44,694 bases of DNA, from contig CAJTRU010000030.1 in NCBI GenBank assembly GCA_910579085.1, positions 1 through 44,694 on the forward strand. Direction: 5' to 3'. This DNA is from an uncultured Lachnospiraceae bacterium. GTDB lineage: Bacteria > Bacillota > Clostridia > Lachnospirales > Lachnospiraceae. Within the stretch, counting starts at the first letter, position 1. The number at the start of each line of letters is the position of its first letter. Positions 34,254-43,696 of this stretch are shown one piece after another. A program made the position numbers and the translations under genes. The notes below the pieces were generated by a model. The model made no database searches, was not told the origin of the DNA, and saw only the letters and a list, made by a program, of their open reading frames with translations.

Positions 34254-34442
34254 ACTAATGAAACAAAATAATAAAATAGAATTATATAATAATAAGATAA
34301 AATTATATAGTAATAGAATAATATTATCTTATTATTAACAGAAAACCGTATAAAAACATACAAATATAAAAAGAGTTTATACCAGTGCTGCGGTTATAAA
34401 CTTTAAATACATAAAAAAGCAGCGCAGAAAAGGGGTTATTAT

Positions 34443-34919
34443 ATGAATATAAATGGAATTACTACTAATACAAGCCTGCCAGAAGCCATGCCGCATACCG
34501 TTGCACAGGCTGAGGACAGGGGATATGACAAGGCTTCAATAAAGCAGATGACACGTTCAGGAAAGATAGAATGTGAAACATGTGCAAGCAGAAAATACAA
34601 AGATGGCTCTGATGAGATGGTTTCTTTTAAATCACCAGCACATATTCCGCCACAGTCTGCTGCTTCGGCTGTCAGGTCACATGAACAGGAACATGTAAGC
34701 AATGCATATAAAAAGGCAGCTAATAACAATGGTGAGGTTATGCAGGCAAGTGTAAGGATTAAGACTTCTATATGCCCTGAATGTGGCAGGAGTTATGTTT
34801 CTGGCGGTGAAACAACAACACAGATAAAGTATAATGAAGAAAACCCTTATGGAAAGAGTTTTAAAAGTGCTGATGCAGCAGGACTTATTGGAAGTAACTT
34901 TGATTTAAAAAACGAATAA
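34443..34919 (+). CDS. SprA-related putative metalloprotease-like protein
   Basis: 158 residues; AAAAGGGG precedes the ATG. Two CxxC pairs (Cys44/47 and Cys111/114) flank the core RKYKDGSDEMVSFKSPAHIPPQSAASAVRSHEQEHV. The pattern C-x2-C-(x)-R-K-Y-x-D-G-S together with V-S-F-K and H-E-x-E-H is that of the SprA-related family, annotated as putative metalloproteases; the HEQEH motif could bind zinc, but a proteolytic function is not shown. No signal peptide is seen; N- and C-termini look disordered. It is a single-gene unit, with the rpmF promoter following. Confidence 0.72.
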   Translation: MNINGITTNTSLPEAMPHTVAQAEDRGYDKASIKQMTRSGKIECETCASRKYKDGSDEMVSFKSPAHIPPQSAASAVRSHEQEHVSNAYKKAANNNGEVMQASVRIKTSICPECGRSYVSGGETTTQIKYNEENPYGKSFKSADAAGLIGSNFDLKNE

Positions 34920-34935
34920 AACGGATTAAAAAAGA

Positions 34936-34964
34936 TTGACAAATTAATTCCTAATTGATATAAT
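34936..34964 (+). promoter_or_regulatory. Consensus promoter for rpmF
   Basis: Perfect TTGACA (34936-34941) and perfect TATAAT (34959-34964) with a 17-base spacer, the strongest promoter in the window, as expected for a ribosomal protein gene. Confidence 0.92.
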
Positions 34965-35009
34965 TGGAAAAGTGCTGATTATGGAAGTAACTAGGAGGTG
35001 GAATATAGA

Positions 35010-35192
35010 ATGTCAATTTGTCCAAAGAATAAATCTTCAAAGTCACGCAGGGACAAGAGAAGAGCAAACTGGAAAATGACTGTACCAAATTTAGTAAAGT
35101 GCAGTAAATGTGGGTCTTTAATGATATCACACAGAGTATGTAAATCATGTGGTTCATACAATAAAAAAGAAATTCTTGCAAGTGCCGAATAA
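35010..35192 (+). CDS. rpmF: 50S ribosomal protein L32 (zinc-ribbon form)
   Basis: 60 residues: MSICPKNKSSKSRRDKRRANWK at the basic N-terminus and the zinc ribbon Cys-x2-Cys ... Cys-x2-Cys (CSKCG, CKSCG). AGGAGGTGG lies just before; the ATG at 35010 is preferred over an in-frame GTG at 34998 inside that site. The usual neighbours (yceD upstream; plsX or fapR with acpP downstream) are absent on both sides. Confidence 0.95.
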   Translation: MSICPKNKSSKSRRDKRRANWKMTVPNLVKCSKCGSLMISHRVCKSCGSYNKKEILASAE

Positions 35193-35458
35193 GCAGCAGA
35201 ATTTTTTAGAACCAGCCATTATAGAGAAGTTTATGGCATGGCTGGCTGGATTTGCCCAGATTAGTTTAATGGAAATGGATTATAACGTTTTTGGGAAACC
35301 AGGTTTATGTAAATATGGCACAAGAGGCCGGTATGTCTATGAAAATAGATATATTGGCTTTTTTATTTTCTGAAAAATTAATAGAACATCCCATATAATG
35401 TATATAAATTAAAGAAGACCATATATAATGGAAACCAGTAATACTATTGGTTTATAAA
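35193..35458. other. Gene-poor stretch after rpmF
   Basis: It holds an 8-bp inverted repeat (CCAGCCAT 35212-35219, ATGGCTGG 35238-35245) without a T-run and a 46-codon frame at 35233-35373 that has no convincing ribosome binding site and resembles nothing I know. I see no supported gene here. Confidence 0.4.
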
Positions 35459-35518
35459 AGCCTGCCAGAAGCATATATGGGTATTATATTTATAATTATA
35501 TTATGCTTCTGCCAGGCT
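35459..35518. terminator. Probable bidirectional terminator
   Basis: 35459-35475 pairs with 35502-35518 over about 17 bases with one mismatch, around an AT-rich loop. It separates the plus-strand rpmF unit from the convergent regulator gene. Confidence 0.55.
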
Positions 35519-35554
35519 GTGGTTTGTTACACTTATAAAACTAGTATGACACAA

Positions 35555-36328
35555 TTAGCCTTTTAAGATTTTCTTTATTGTATTAAGCAGCTTTTGTGTA
35601 TCTGGCGGCTTTAATATGTAATCAGCGGGATTTAACTGCAATATGGAATAGATGATTTTTTTGTTTGATACACCTGTTAAAAATATTACTGGTGTATCCT
35701 TTATGTCCTTATTTTTTTTAATTGTTTCAAAAACGGTTTTTCCACTCATTTTAGGCATTTCATAGTCTAAAAGGACTAAACCAGGTTTTTCTTCTACAAT
35801 AATATCTAATGCCTGCTGTCCTGATGTTGCAGTGATAACATCATATTCATTCTCTAAAAGGTTTTTAATATTTCTTAAAATCAAAGGAGAGTCATCCACA
35901 ATTAAAATCTTCTTATTACCGTTGCTACTGCTATCGTCTGCTGTATTCTTTATTACATCTGTATCTTTTATTACATCTTTTTTAAGCATCTGCCTGCATT
36001 TACCAAGAAAATCATCTTTGCTGGCAGGAAGGAATAATTTGTCATACTGTTCTCCCTGTAAATAATCCATACATTCATTCCAGCCATCTGTTGTTGTAAT
36101 TGCAAGAACTGGCAGTTCTGGGTAGTTTTCCTTTATCCATCCAATAATTTCATTATCATTGCCCCTGGCATTGCAGATTATAACAAGCCCTGGTTTGGCA
36201 ATTTGTATAATTGCTTTAATATCTTCTGGATGCTTGGAGCATAATTGCACACTATAAATTCCAGAAAGATATCCATTAATATTGCTTGTATTTTCATCGC
36301 GTTCACCAGTTAATAGTATTTTATCCAT
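35555..36328 (-). CDS. Response-regulator protein with one degenerate and one intact receiver domain
   Basis: The ATG at 36328 (minus) is chosen because GGAGGGG lies just before it; an ATG four codons earlier overlaps that site. 257 residues. Residues 1-118 have a receiver-like fold (MDKILLTGERDEN, GLVIICNARGND, LPVLAITTT) but Asn53 replaces the phospho-acceptor Asp. Residues 139-257 are a complete receiver: Asp145-Asp146, phospho-Asp188 in LVLLDYEMPKMSG, Thr218 and Lys240. There is no output domain, so it would act through protein contacts or as a phosphate sink. No kinase is adjacent. Confidence 0.82.
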   Translation of the reverse strand: MDKILLTGERDENTSNINGYLSGIYSVQLCSKHPEDIKAIIQIAKPGLVIICNARGNDNEIIGWIKENYPELPVLAITTTDGWNECMDYLQGEQYDKLFLPASKDDFLGKCRQMLKKDVIKDTDVIKNTADDSSSNGNKKILIVDDSPLILRNIKNLLENEYDVITATSGQQALDIIVEEKPGLVLLDYEMPKMSGKTVFETIKKNKDIKDTPVIFLTGVSNKKIIYSILQLNPADYILKPPDTQKLLNTIKKILKG

Positions 36329-36366
36329 TGTCCCCTCCATATTATTAAATTTTCTTTAAATTCTTT

Positions 36367-36395
36367 TATATATTTTAAGGTTTTTCCTATGTCAA
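36367..36395 (-). promoter_or_regulatory. Promoter for the two-receiver regulator
   Basis: On the minus strand TTGACA (36395-36390), a 17-base spacer and TATATA (36372-36367), about 40 bases before the start codon. Confidence 0.65.
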
Positions 36396-36613
36396 TATTG
36401 TTTATAGCGGTAAGCAGATTAACAAGCGTTTGTAAAATATTAACAGGAAATACAAAATTTTTCAATACCATAGATTAAAAGAGACACGTTATTGGATATA
36501 TTTATATAGGTATTTCATAAACAGGGCTTGTAAATTTGTCCCAAACATGTATATTTAGATTATACAAACTGTACTGCAATATTTATATAAATTGCATATA
36601 AGGAGGAATATTT

Positions 36614-37424
<811 letters not shown>

Positions 37425-37432
<8 letters not shown>

Positions 37433-38225
37433 CATGGCACTATATAAACGCGGAATGGAAGGAAGTATAAAACTGCTTATAATTTTTGGTGCAATTCTTA
37501 CGATGTATATTTCTATTATAATAAATATGTATGACCCTGGGATGATGGAAACATTAGACGGTTTTATGGAAGCTATGCCAGAATTAATGGCATCTGTTGG
37601 CATGAAAGCAAGTTCTGCAAATCTTCTGGGATTTATGGTATCTTACCTTTATGGGTTTATATTGCTGGTTTTTCCTATGTTATTTTGTATACTACGTGGA
37701 AATGCCCTTGTTGCAAAGTATGTAGATAAGGGTTCTATGGCTTCATTGCTCGCCGCACCTGTAAAGCGGCGTACTATTGCGTTTACACAAATGAATGTGC
37801 TTGTAAGCGGGATTTTTCTGCTTGTTTTTTATAGCACAATTATAGAGTTAATTTGCTCTGGCAGCAGTTTTCCAGGAGAGTTAGATATAACAGCATTACT
37901 TATATTAAATGGCGGGCTGTTGTGCCTGCATTTGTTTATTGGAGGCATATGTTTTCTTTCTTCCTGTATATTTTCTGATACAAGGTATAGTGTTGCATAT
38001 GGGGCAGGGATTCCGGCATTTATGTATGTATTACAGATGCTTGCAAATGTTGGCGGAAATGCAGAAAAGGCAAAGTATTTCACATTTTTCACCTTATTTA
38101 ACCCGGATGGCATTATTGCAGGGGAAAGCAGTGCAGCAGCTGGAATATTTATGCTTTTTGCAGGTGCAGTTGTGTTGTATATATTGGGAATTATGGTATT
38201 TGAAAGAAAAGATTTACACATATAG
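37425..38225 (+). CDS. ABC-2 type transporter permease
   Basis: 266 residues, ATG at 37425 seven bases after GGAGGTGGG at 37411-37419, starting within the end of the ATPase gene. It has six hydrophobic segments at roughly residues 15-35, 65-90, 115-140, 150-180, 190-210 and 235-260, ending IMVFERKDLHI. The GSMASLLAAPVKRRTIAFTQM cytosolic loop is typical of ABC-2 permeases. It forms the membrane half of the exporter with the preceding gene. Confidence 0.85.
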
Positions 38226-38276
38226 ACAATGGAATGTGTTAAAATAAAGCAAAATTAAGGACTGGTATTAAAATAG

Positions 38277-39005
38277 ATGGAAATACTAGAAAAAGAAGTT
38301 AATATAAATGGGCACATTGTAAGGTTATACTGGTTAAATACAGGGGATTTTACTGATGAAAATTTCCTGTATTATTATAAAAGGCTTTCGCCTGCCCGCC
38401 GCAGGAAGGCCGGCAGGTATCATTTTATAAAGGACAAGAAACTTTCTGCTGGTGCAGGTATATTGTTAGATAAAGGGCTTTCATACTATGGGTTAAAAGA
38501 AGCAGGGGTAAAGTTATCTTATAATGAAAATGGGAAGCCGTTCCTGCCAGATTTCCCAGAAATACATTTTAACCTGTCCCATTCAGAAACAATGGTTTTT
38601 GCTGTGTTTACTGATACAGAAGCAGGCTGTGATATTGAGAAAATAAAACCAGCAGATTTAAGAGTTGCACGCAGGTTTTTCTGTGATGGTGAGTATAATT
38701 ATGTGGCAGGACAGAAAAGTATAAAAGAGCAGCAGGAGGTTTTCTGCCGTTTATGGACATTAAAAGAAAGCTTTGTGAAGGCGGCCGGTGCAGGGCTTTT
38801 AATTCCTTTAAATTCTTTTGAAATACAAATTAACCCAGTGGATTGCAGGAACAATATAATAGGAAATAATTTTAATAATGGCCTGGATACTAAAATATTA
38901 CAGAACCTGGATAATGCAAAATATTATTTCCAAAGTTATATGGATAATGGCTATTGTGCAGCAGTCTGCCTGCAAGTGAAAGATGGTTTTGATGCATTTT
39001 TTTAA
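38277..39005 (+). CDS. Sfp-type 4'-phosphopantetheinyl transferase
   Basis: 242 residues. It carries the Sfp signatures FNLSHSETMVFAVF, GCDIEKI (Mg-binding Asp) and FCRLWTLKESFVKAAGAGL (catalytic Glu/Lys). Sfp-type enzymes activate carrier proteins of nonribosomal peptide or polyketide synthases, and sometimes fatty-acid ACP. No such synthase is in the window, and AcpS is present at 19006, so a secondary-metabolite or special ACP elsewhere is implied. The proximity to an ABC exporter may be meaningful. The ribosome binding site is weak. Confidence 0.9.
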   Translation: MEILEKEVNINGHIVRLYWLNTGDFTDENFLYYYKRLSPARRRKAGRYHFIKDKKLSAGAGILLDKGLSYYGLKEAGVKLSYNENGKPFLPDFPEIHFNLSHSETMVFAVFTDTEAGCDIEKIKPADLRVARRFFCDGEYNYVAGQKSIKEQQEVFCRLWTLKESFVKAAGAGLLIPLNSFEIQINPVDCRNNIIGNNFNNGLDTKILQNLDNAKYYFQSYMDNGYCAAVCLQVKDGFDAFF

Positions 39006-39012
39006 TTACCTC

Positions 39013-39041
39013 TTGAATAAATACCAATAATAAGATATAAT
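39013..39041 (+). promoter_or_regulatory. Promoter of the riboflavin operon
   Basis: TTGAAT at 39013-39018, a 17-base spacer, and perfect TATAAT at 39036-39041, placing transcription start just ahead of the FMN riboswitch. Confidence 0.75.
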
Positions 39042-39064
39042 AACAACCGTGTAAATAATAAATA

Positions 39065-39186
39065 ATTCTTCAAGGCAGGGTTTAATTCCCGACCGGCGGT
39101 GTGCATTTAAAATGCAAGCCCGCAAGCCGCAAGGCATGATTTGGTGTAATTCCAAAGCCGACAGTAAAGTCTGGATAAGAGAAGAT
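39065..39186 (+). promoter_or_regulatory. FMN riboswitch (RFN element)
   Basis: It holds the conserved RFN core: CAAGGCAGGGTTTAATTCCC, GACCGGCGGT, AGCCCGCAAGCC, GATTTGGTGTAATTCCAAAGCCGACAG (interrupted view) and GTCTGGATAAGAGAAGA, with the closing stem between TTCTTC and GAAGAT. It binds FMN and switches the ribDEBAH transcript off when flavin is plentiful. A candidate terminator stands about 160 bases further on. Confidence 0.95.
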
Positions 39187-39343
39187 GTACAATATTTATA
39201 TTTTTATGGCATAGATTTAATTATATATACAGGTGTTATGCTGGCAGTTCCTGTCTGGATTGCAGGCAGTTTTTGTGGTATAGGATGCCTCCTGTAATAT
39301 ATGCAATATAAATTATAAAGTTATAATTGTACTTTCAGATTTT

Positions 39344-39372
39344 AAGCCTTGGTTTTTATCCAGGGCTTTTTA
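39344..39372 (+). terminator. Likely expression-platform terminator of the FMN riboswitch
   Basis: AAGCCTTGG pairs with CCAGGGCTT (one G-U) across a T-rich loop and is followed by a run of T, 45 bases before the ribD start. The 157 bases between riboswitch and terminator hold no supported gene and presumably contain the antiterminator. Confidence 0.7.
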
Positions 39373-39416
39373 CCTTTTGTTCTTTTATTTCCAGCATATA
39401 AGGAATATGGAAAGAG

Positions 39417-40520
39417 GTGTTTTTTCTGGAGAAAAAATATATGGAGCGTGCTATAGAACTGGCACGCAATGGGACTGGCAAGGTTAATCCTAATCCCCTT
39501 GTAGGGGCTGTTATTGTAAAAGACGGGGAAATTATTGCAGAAGGATACCATAAAGAGTATGGCGGGCTTCATGCAGAGCGCAATGCATTTAAAAACCTTA
39601 AAGTCAGTGCAGAAGGGGCAGACATTTATGTAACACTTGAACCATGCTGCCATTATGGCAAACAGCCCCCATGTACACAGGCAATTATTGAAAATGGCAT
39701 TAAAAATGTGTATATTGGTTCAGATGACCCTAACAGCCTTGTTGCAGGAAATGGCATAAAACAGCTTAGGGATGCAGGCATAAATGTTGTAACAGGTGTT
39801 TTAAAAGAAGAATGTGATGCGCTTAACCCTGTATTTTTCCATTATATTACTACAAAAACGCCATATGTTGTTATGAAGTATGCCATGACACTTGATGGTA
39901 AGACAGCATGTGACTCAGGTGAGAGCAAATGGGTAACAGGTAAAGAGGCAAGGGCTTATGTACAGAAAACAAGAAATGCATTAACTGGAATTATGGCAGG
40001 TGTGCAGACAGTTATTAATGATAACCCGGAACTTACATGCCATCTGCCTTCTGGCAGAAATCCTGTAAGGATTATATGTGACAGCAGGCTGCGTATACCA
40101 GATAACTGCAATATACTTGAAACTGCACGGCAGACAAAGACAATTATTGCAACTGTTTCAGAAGATGAAAACAGGATAAAGCAGCTTGAGGAAAGAGGTG
40201 CAGTTATTGTAAGGACAACGCCGCTTGATGGAAAGACAGATTTAAAAATGCTTATGGGCATACTTGGAAGCATGGGAATTGACAGCCTGCTTCTTGAAGG
40301 GGGCGGCACACTGAATAACAGTGCATTAAAAGCGGGAATTGTAAACCATATACAGGCATATATTGCACCCAAAATATTTGGAGGCAGCGGAAAGTATACA
40401 CCTGTTGGGGGTGAAAGTGTATTATCTCCTGGTTGTGCATATATATGTGAAAATATGGATATTAAAAAATTTGGCAGTGATATTCTTCTGGAATATGATA
40501 TTAAACCGGATGTGTGCTGA
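39417..40520 (+). CDS. ribD: Bifunctional riboflavin-specific deaminase / reductase
   Basis: Carries out the second and third steps of riboflavin synthesis. 367 residues counted from GTG 39417. The start is uncertain: an AAGGA at 39400-39404 lies 12 bases before GTG 39417, while ATG 39441 has GGAG 9 bases ahead but would cut the conserved KKYMERAIELA helix. Deaminase domain: NPNPLVGAVIV, zinc ligand and catalytic Glu in LHAERNA (His52, Glu54), PCCHYGKQPPC (Cys77, Cys86). Reductase domain: MKYAMTLDGKTACDSGESKWVTG and LLLEGGGTLN. First gene after the FMN riboswitch. Confidence 0.93.
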   Translation: MFFLEKKYMERAIELARNGTGKVNPNPLVGAVIVKDGEIIAEGYHKEYGGLHAERNAFKNLKVSAEGADIYVTLEPCCHYGKQPPCTQAIIENGIKNVYIGSDDPNSLVAGNGIKQLRDAGINVVTGVLKEECDALNPVFFHYITTKTPYVVMKYAMTLDGKTACDSGESKWVTGKEARAYVQKTRNALTGIMAGVQTVINDNPELTCHLPSGRNPVRIICDSRLRIPDNCNILETARQTKTIIATVSEDENRIKQLEERGAVIVRTTPLDGKTDLKMLMGILGSMGIDSLLLEGGGTLNNSALKAGIVNHIQAYIAPKIFGGSGKYTPVGGESVLSPGCAYICENMDIKKFGSDILLEYDIKPDVC

Positions 40521-40581
40521 TACCATGCCAGGCCTTAAGCCTGGAAATAGCATGTAAAATAAAGGAAGGCGGGATTTAAAC

Positions 40582-41250
40582 ATGTTTACTGGCATTATAG
40601 AAGAAATGGGTACTATAAGCTCTATTGCGGAGGGAAGCCTGTCAGCAGTTATTACAGTACAGGCGTCAAAAGTACTGGAAGGAAGCCAGGTTGGTGACAG
40701 TATTGCCGTAAATGGTGTATGCCTTACAGTTACATCTATACATGGAGGGCTTTTTACCGCTGACGTTATGGCTGAAACACTGCGCAGGAGTTCACTTGGA
40801 AGCCTGTCAAAAGGGAGCAGGGTAAACCTTGAACGTGCAATGCATGTAAACGGGCGTTTTGGAGGACATATAGTTTCAGGGCATATTGACGGCACTGGCA
40901 CAATAGTTTCCAAAGCAAGGGAAGACAACGCAGTATGGGTAACAATAAATACAGATAAACACATTTTAAAATATATTGTTGAAAAAGGGTCGGTAGCAAT
41001 TGATGGAACAAGCCTTACAGTTGCAGCAGTAAGTGACAGTGACAGTACATTTTCAGTATCAATAATACCACATACTGGTGAAGAAACCATTATCCTTAAA
41101 AAGGGTGCAGGGGATATTGTAAACCTTGAAAATGATGTTATTGGAAAATATGTTGAAAGGCTTCTGGCTTTTAAAGAAGAACCAGCTAATAACATAAATA
41201 AAAATACACCAGAAATAACAATGGATTTTCTTATGGAAAACGGGTTCTAG
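40582..41250 (+). CDS. ribE: Riboflavin synthase (alpha subunit)
   Basis: Dismutates two molecules of 6,7-dimethyl-8-ribityllumazine to riboflavin. 222 residues in two homologous lumazine-binding halves: MFTGIIEEMG...NGVCLTV and GHIDGTGTI...DGTSLTV. AAAGGAAGG lies 12 bases before the ATG. Second gene of the operon. Confidence 0.95.
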   Translation: MFTGIIEEMGTISSIAEGSLSAVITVQASKVLEGSQVGDSIAVNGVCLTVTSIHGGLFTADVMAETLRRSSLGSLSKGSRVNLERAMHVNGRFGGHIVSGHIDGTGTIVSKAREDNAVWVTINTDKHILKYIVEKGSVAIDGTSLTVAAVSDSDSTFSVSIIPHTGEETIILKKGAGDIVNLENDVIGKYVERLLAFKEEPANNINKNTPEITMDFLMENGF

Positions 41251-41284
41251 CCTTAAGGCATATTTTGCAGAAAGGAAGTAAATA

Positions 41285-42487
41285 ATGGACATAAAATTTA
41301 ATACTATTGAAGAACTGCTTGAGGACTTAAAAGCAGGAAAAAATATTGTAATTATTGATGATGAGGACAGGGAAAATGAGGGGGATGTTATCTGTGCAGC
41401 AAGGTTTGCTACACAGGAAAACATAAATTTTATGGCAAGCCATGCAAAAGGGCTTATATGTATGCCAATGGATGAGTCATATACTAAAAAACTCGGGCTG
41501 CGCCAGATGTGTGAGATAAATACTGATAACCATTGTACAGCATTTACAGTATCAATAGATTATAAAGATACTGTAACGGGTATTTCAGCGTATGAGCGTT
41601 CAATAACAGCCAAAAAAACTGTTGAACCAGATGTGAAACCAGAAGATTTCAGGATGCCAGGGCATATGTTCCCATTACAGGCAAAAAACGGCGGTGTGTT
41701 AGAGCGTAACGGCCATACTGAGGCAACTGTTGACCTTGTAAGACTTGCGGGGCTTGAACCAGTTGGGCTTTGTTGTGAAATAATGAAGGAAGACGGAAGC
41801 ATGGCAAGGACAGATGACCTTCTGGAATTTGCCAGGAAACATGGGCTTAAATTTGGCAGGATAGCAGACCTTGTGCAGTACCGCAAAGAACATGAAGTGC
41901 TTGTAGAGTGTGTGGCAAAAGCAAAGATGCCTACACGCTATGGAGAGTTTACAATATATGGGTATATTAACAAATTAAATGGTGAACACCATGTAGCTCT
42001 TGTAAAAGGTGATATTACAGACGGTGAGCCAGTGCTGTGCCGTGTACATTCAGAATGTCTGACAGGTGATGCACTTGGTTCAGCAAGATGTGACTGCGGC
42101 CAGCAGTATGATGCTGCTATGAAAATGATTGCTAAAGAAGGCAGGGGTGTGCTTCTATATATGCGCCAGGAAGGCAGGGGCATAGGGCTTATTAATAAAA
42201 TACGTGCTTATTCGTTGCAAGATGGCGGGCTTGATACAGTTGAAGCTAATTTAGAACTTGGTTTCCCAGAAGATGCAAGGGATTATACAATAGGCACACA
42301 GATACTCGTTGACCTTGGAATACGCAAATTAAGGCTTATGACAAATAACCCGTTAAAAGTATACGGGCTTGCAGGCTATAACCTTGAAATAACAGAGAGG
42401 GTACCTATTGAAATGGAACCTGGCAAGTATGATTTGTTTTATCTTAAAACAAAAAAGGAGAAAATGGGACATATACTTGATTTGTAA
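41285..42487 (+). CDS. ribBA: Bifunctional DHBP synthase / GTP cyclohydrolase II
   Basis: Supplies both precursors of riboflavin: 3,4-dihydroxy-2-butanone 4-phosphate from ribulose 5-phosphate and the pyrimidine from GTP. 400 residues. N-terminal RibB domain: DDEDRENEGDVICAA, SHAKGLICMPM, RNGHTEATVDL, CCEIMKEDGSMAR. C-terminal RibA domain: zinc site HSECLTGDALGSARCDCGQQ, then MRQEGRGIGLINKIRAY and LMTNNPLKVYGL. Both active sites look intact. Confidence 0.95.
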   Translation: MDIKFNTIEELLEDLKAGKNIVIIDDEDRENEGDVICAARFATQENINFMASHAKGLICMPMDESYTKKLGLRQMCEINTDNHCTAFTVSIDYKDTVTGISAYERSITAKKTVEPDVKPEDFRMPGHMFPLQAKNGGVLERNGHTEATVDLVRLAGLEPVGLCCEIMKEDGSMARTDDLLEFARKHGLKFGRIADLVQYRKEHEVLVECVAKAKMPTRYGEFTIYGYINKLNGEHHVALVKGDITDGEPVLCRVHSECLTGDALGSARCDCGQQYDAAMKMIAKEGRGVLLYMRQEGRGIGLINKIRAYSLQDGGLDTVEANLELGFPEDARDYTIGTQILVDLGIRKLRLMTNNPLKVYGLAGYNLEITERVPIEMEPGKYDLFYLKTKKEKMGHILDL

Positions 42488-42513
42488 AAGCAATATACAA
42501 AATTAAATTATTA

Positions 42514-42570
42514 CCAGCCTTTGCTAGTGTGCTGCATGGCAAAGGTTCTGGAATTTATTAAAAGCAGCAC
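42514..42570 (+). promoter_or_regulatory. Two mutually exclusive stems before ribH
   Basis: CCAG-C-CTTTGC (42514-42524) pairs with GCAAAGGTTCTGG (42539-42551). GTGCTGC (42529-42535) in its loop is complementary to GCAGCAC (42564-42570), which lies just before the ribosome binding site. Either a pseudoknot or a switch between two folds is possible. No T-run follows. Confidence 0.45.
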
Positions 42571-42585
42571 AGAAATGAGGGGATT

Positions 42586-43053
42586 ATGAAGACATTAGAA
42601 GGAAAAGTAATAGCAGAAAGTGGATTAAAAATTGGAATTGTAGGTGCAAGGTTTAATGAATTTATTGTGTCAAAGCTTATAAGTGGTGCACGTGACGGGC
42701 TTGTAAGACATGGTGTTGAAGATGATAATATAACACTTGCATGGGTGCCTGGTGCATTTGAAATACCATTTATGGCAAAGAAAATGGCAATGTCAGGGAA
42801 ATATGATGCCGTTATATGCCTTGGTGCAGTAATACGTGGTGCAACAAGCCACTATGACCTTGTATGCAATGAAACAGCAAAAGGAATTGCAAGCATAAGC
42901 CTTGAAGCTGGAATACCTGTAATGTTTGGCATTGTCACGACAGACAATATACAACAGGCAATAGAACGCGCTGGCACAAAGGCAGGTAATAAAGGTTATG
43001 ACTGTGCATTAGGCGCAATAGAAATGGTAAACCTTGCAAAACAGGCAGGTTAA
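42586..43053 (+). CDS. ribH: 6,7-dimethyl-8-ribityllumazine synthase
   Basis: Condenses the two riboflavin precursors; forms pentameric or icosahedral assemblies. 155 residues: GIVGARFNEFIVSKLISGA, WVPGAFEIPFMAKKMA, CLGAVIRGATSHYDLV with the catalytic His, and GIVTTDNIQQAIERAGTKAGNKG. GAGGGG lies 5-6 bases before the ATG, and the 98-base gap to ribBA holds the alternative stems described separately. Confidence 0.95.
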   Translation: MKTLEGKVIAESGLKIGIVGARFNEFIVSKLISGARDGLVRHGVEDDNITLAWVPGAFEIPFMAKKMAMSGKYDAVICLGAVIRGATSHYDLVCNETAKGIASISLEAGIPVMFGIVTTDNIQQAIERAGTKAGNKGYDCALGAIEMVNLAKQAG

Positions 43054-43087
43054 TTATATATAATTGTATAACTGAAAGGACTGTATA

Positions 43088-43594
43088 ATGTATCAAAGTT
43101 TATTTCCAAGTGATGACTATGATTCGGCATATGATATTGACTATTACAGTTATTATGAAAAAGGTTACAGAGGGATTTTGTTTGATGTTGACAATACATT
43201 AGTTGAACATGGGGAGCCTGTGACTATAAGGGCAATAGAATTATTTGGGCGGCTTAAGGAAACAGGTTTTAAGACATGTATTATTTCAAATAATAAAGAA
43301 TACAGGGTAAAACCACTTGCAGATGCGCTTGAATCAGACTATGTTTATAAAGCAGGGAAACCCTCCGCCAGAGGGTATTTAGAAGGAATGGAACATATGG
43401 GGACCGATGCCCGTACTACGTTATTTGTAGGTGACCAGATATTTACAGATATCCTTGGTGCAAACAGGGCAGGCATACATTCAATACTTGTAAAACCTGT
43501 TGCAAAACATGAGGAAATACAAATTGTATTAAAACGCAGGCTTGAGTATTTTGTATTAAAAAAATACTATAAATTAAAGAAAAAGATTGTTTAA
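43088..43594 (+). CDS. YqeG-family HAD (subclass IIIA) phosphatase
   Basis: 168 residues; AAAGGA before the ATG. HAD motif I GILFDVDNTLVEHGEP with Asp33 and Asp35, motif II IISNNKE, and motif III/IV KAGKPSARGYLEGM and LFVGDQIFTDILGANRAG. The basic C-terminal helix (VLKKYYKLKKKIV) may contact membrane. The family is related to GEP4-type phosphatidylglycerophosphate phosphatases. It stands 35 bases after ribH, so it may be transcribed with the riboflavin genes. Riboflavin synthesis needs a HAD-type phosphatase for the step before RibH, which makes the linkage of interest but not proof. Confidence 0.85.
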   Translation: MYQSLFPSDDYDSAYDIDYYSYYEKGYRGILFDVDNTLVEHGEPVTIRAIELFGRLKETGFKTCIISNNKEYRVKPLADALESDYVYKAGKPSARGYLEGMEHMGTDARTTLFVGDQIFTDILGANRAGIHSILVKPVAKHEEIQIVLKRRLEYFVLKKYYKLKKKIV

Positions 43595-43628
43595 AGTTTA
43601 AACTTGCCACTAAACTGTTTAGCAGTAT

Positions 43629-43656
43629 TTTTACAGAAGGATGGACTTCTGTAAAA
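43629..43656. terminator. Bidirectional terminator
   Basis: Perfect 11-bp stem TTTTACAGAAG / CTTCTGTAAAA with a 6-base loop, giving A/T runs on both sides. It stands between the convergent yqeG-family and AP2/HNH-like genes. A further imperfect hairpin lies at 43668-43710. Confidence 0.85.
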
Positions 43657-43696
43657 TAAGCAGCCCAGTTATAGACGTGCTTTATAAGCAGCGTGT

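Noticed and set aside
35149..35373. 74-codon frame overlapping rpmF
   Set aside because: It begins inside the certain L32 gene in another frame, and the part beyond it has no supporting signal.
39112..39297. 61-codon frame starting within the FMN riboswitch
   Set aside because: It overlaps the conserved aptamer and has no ribosome binding site.
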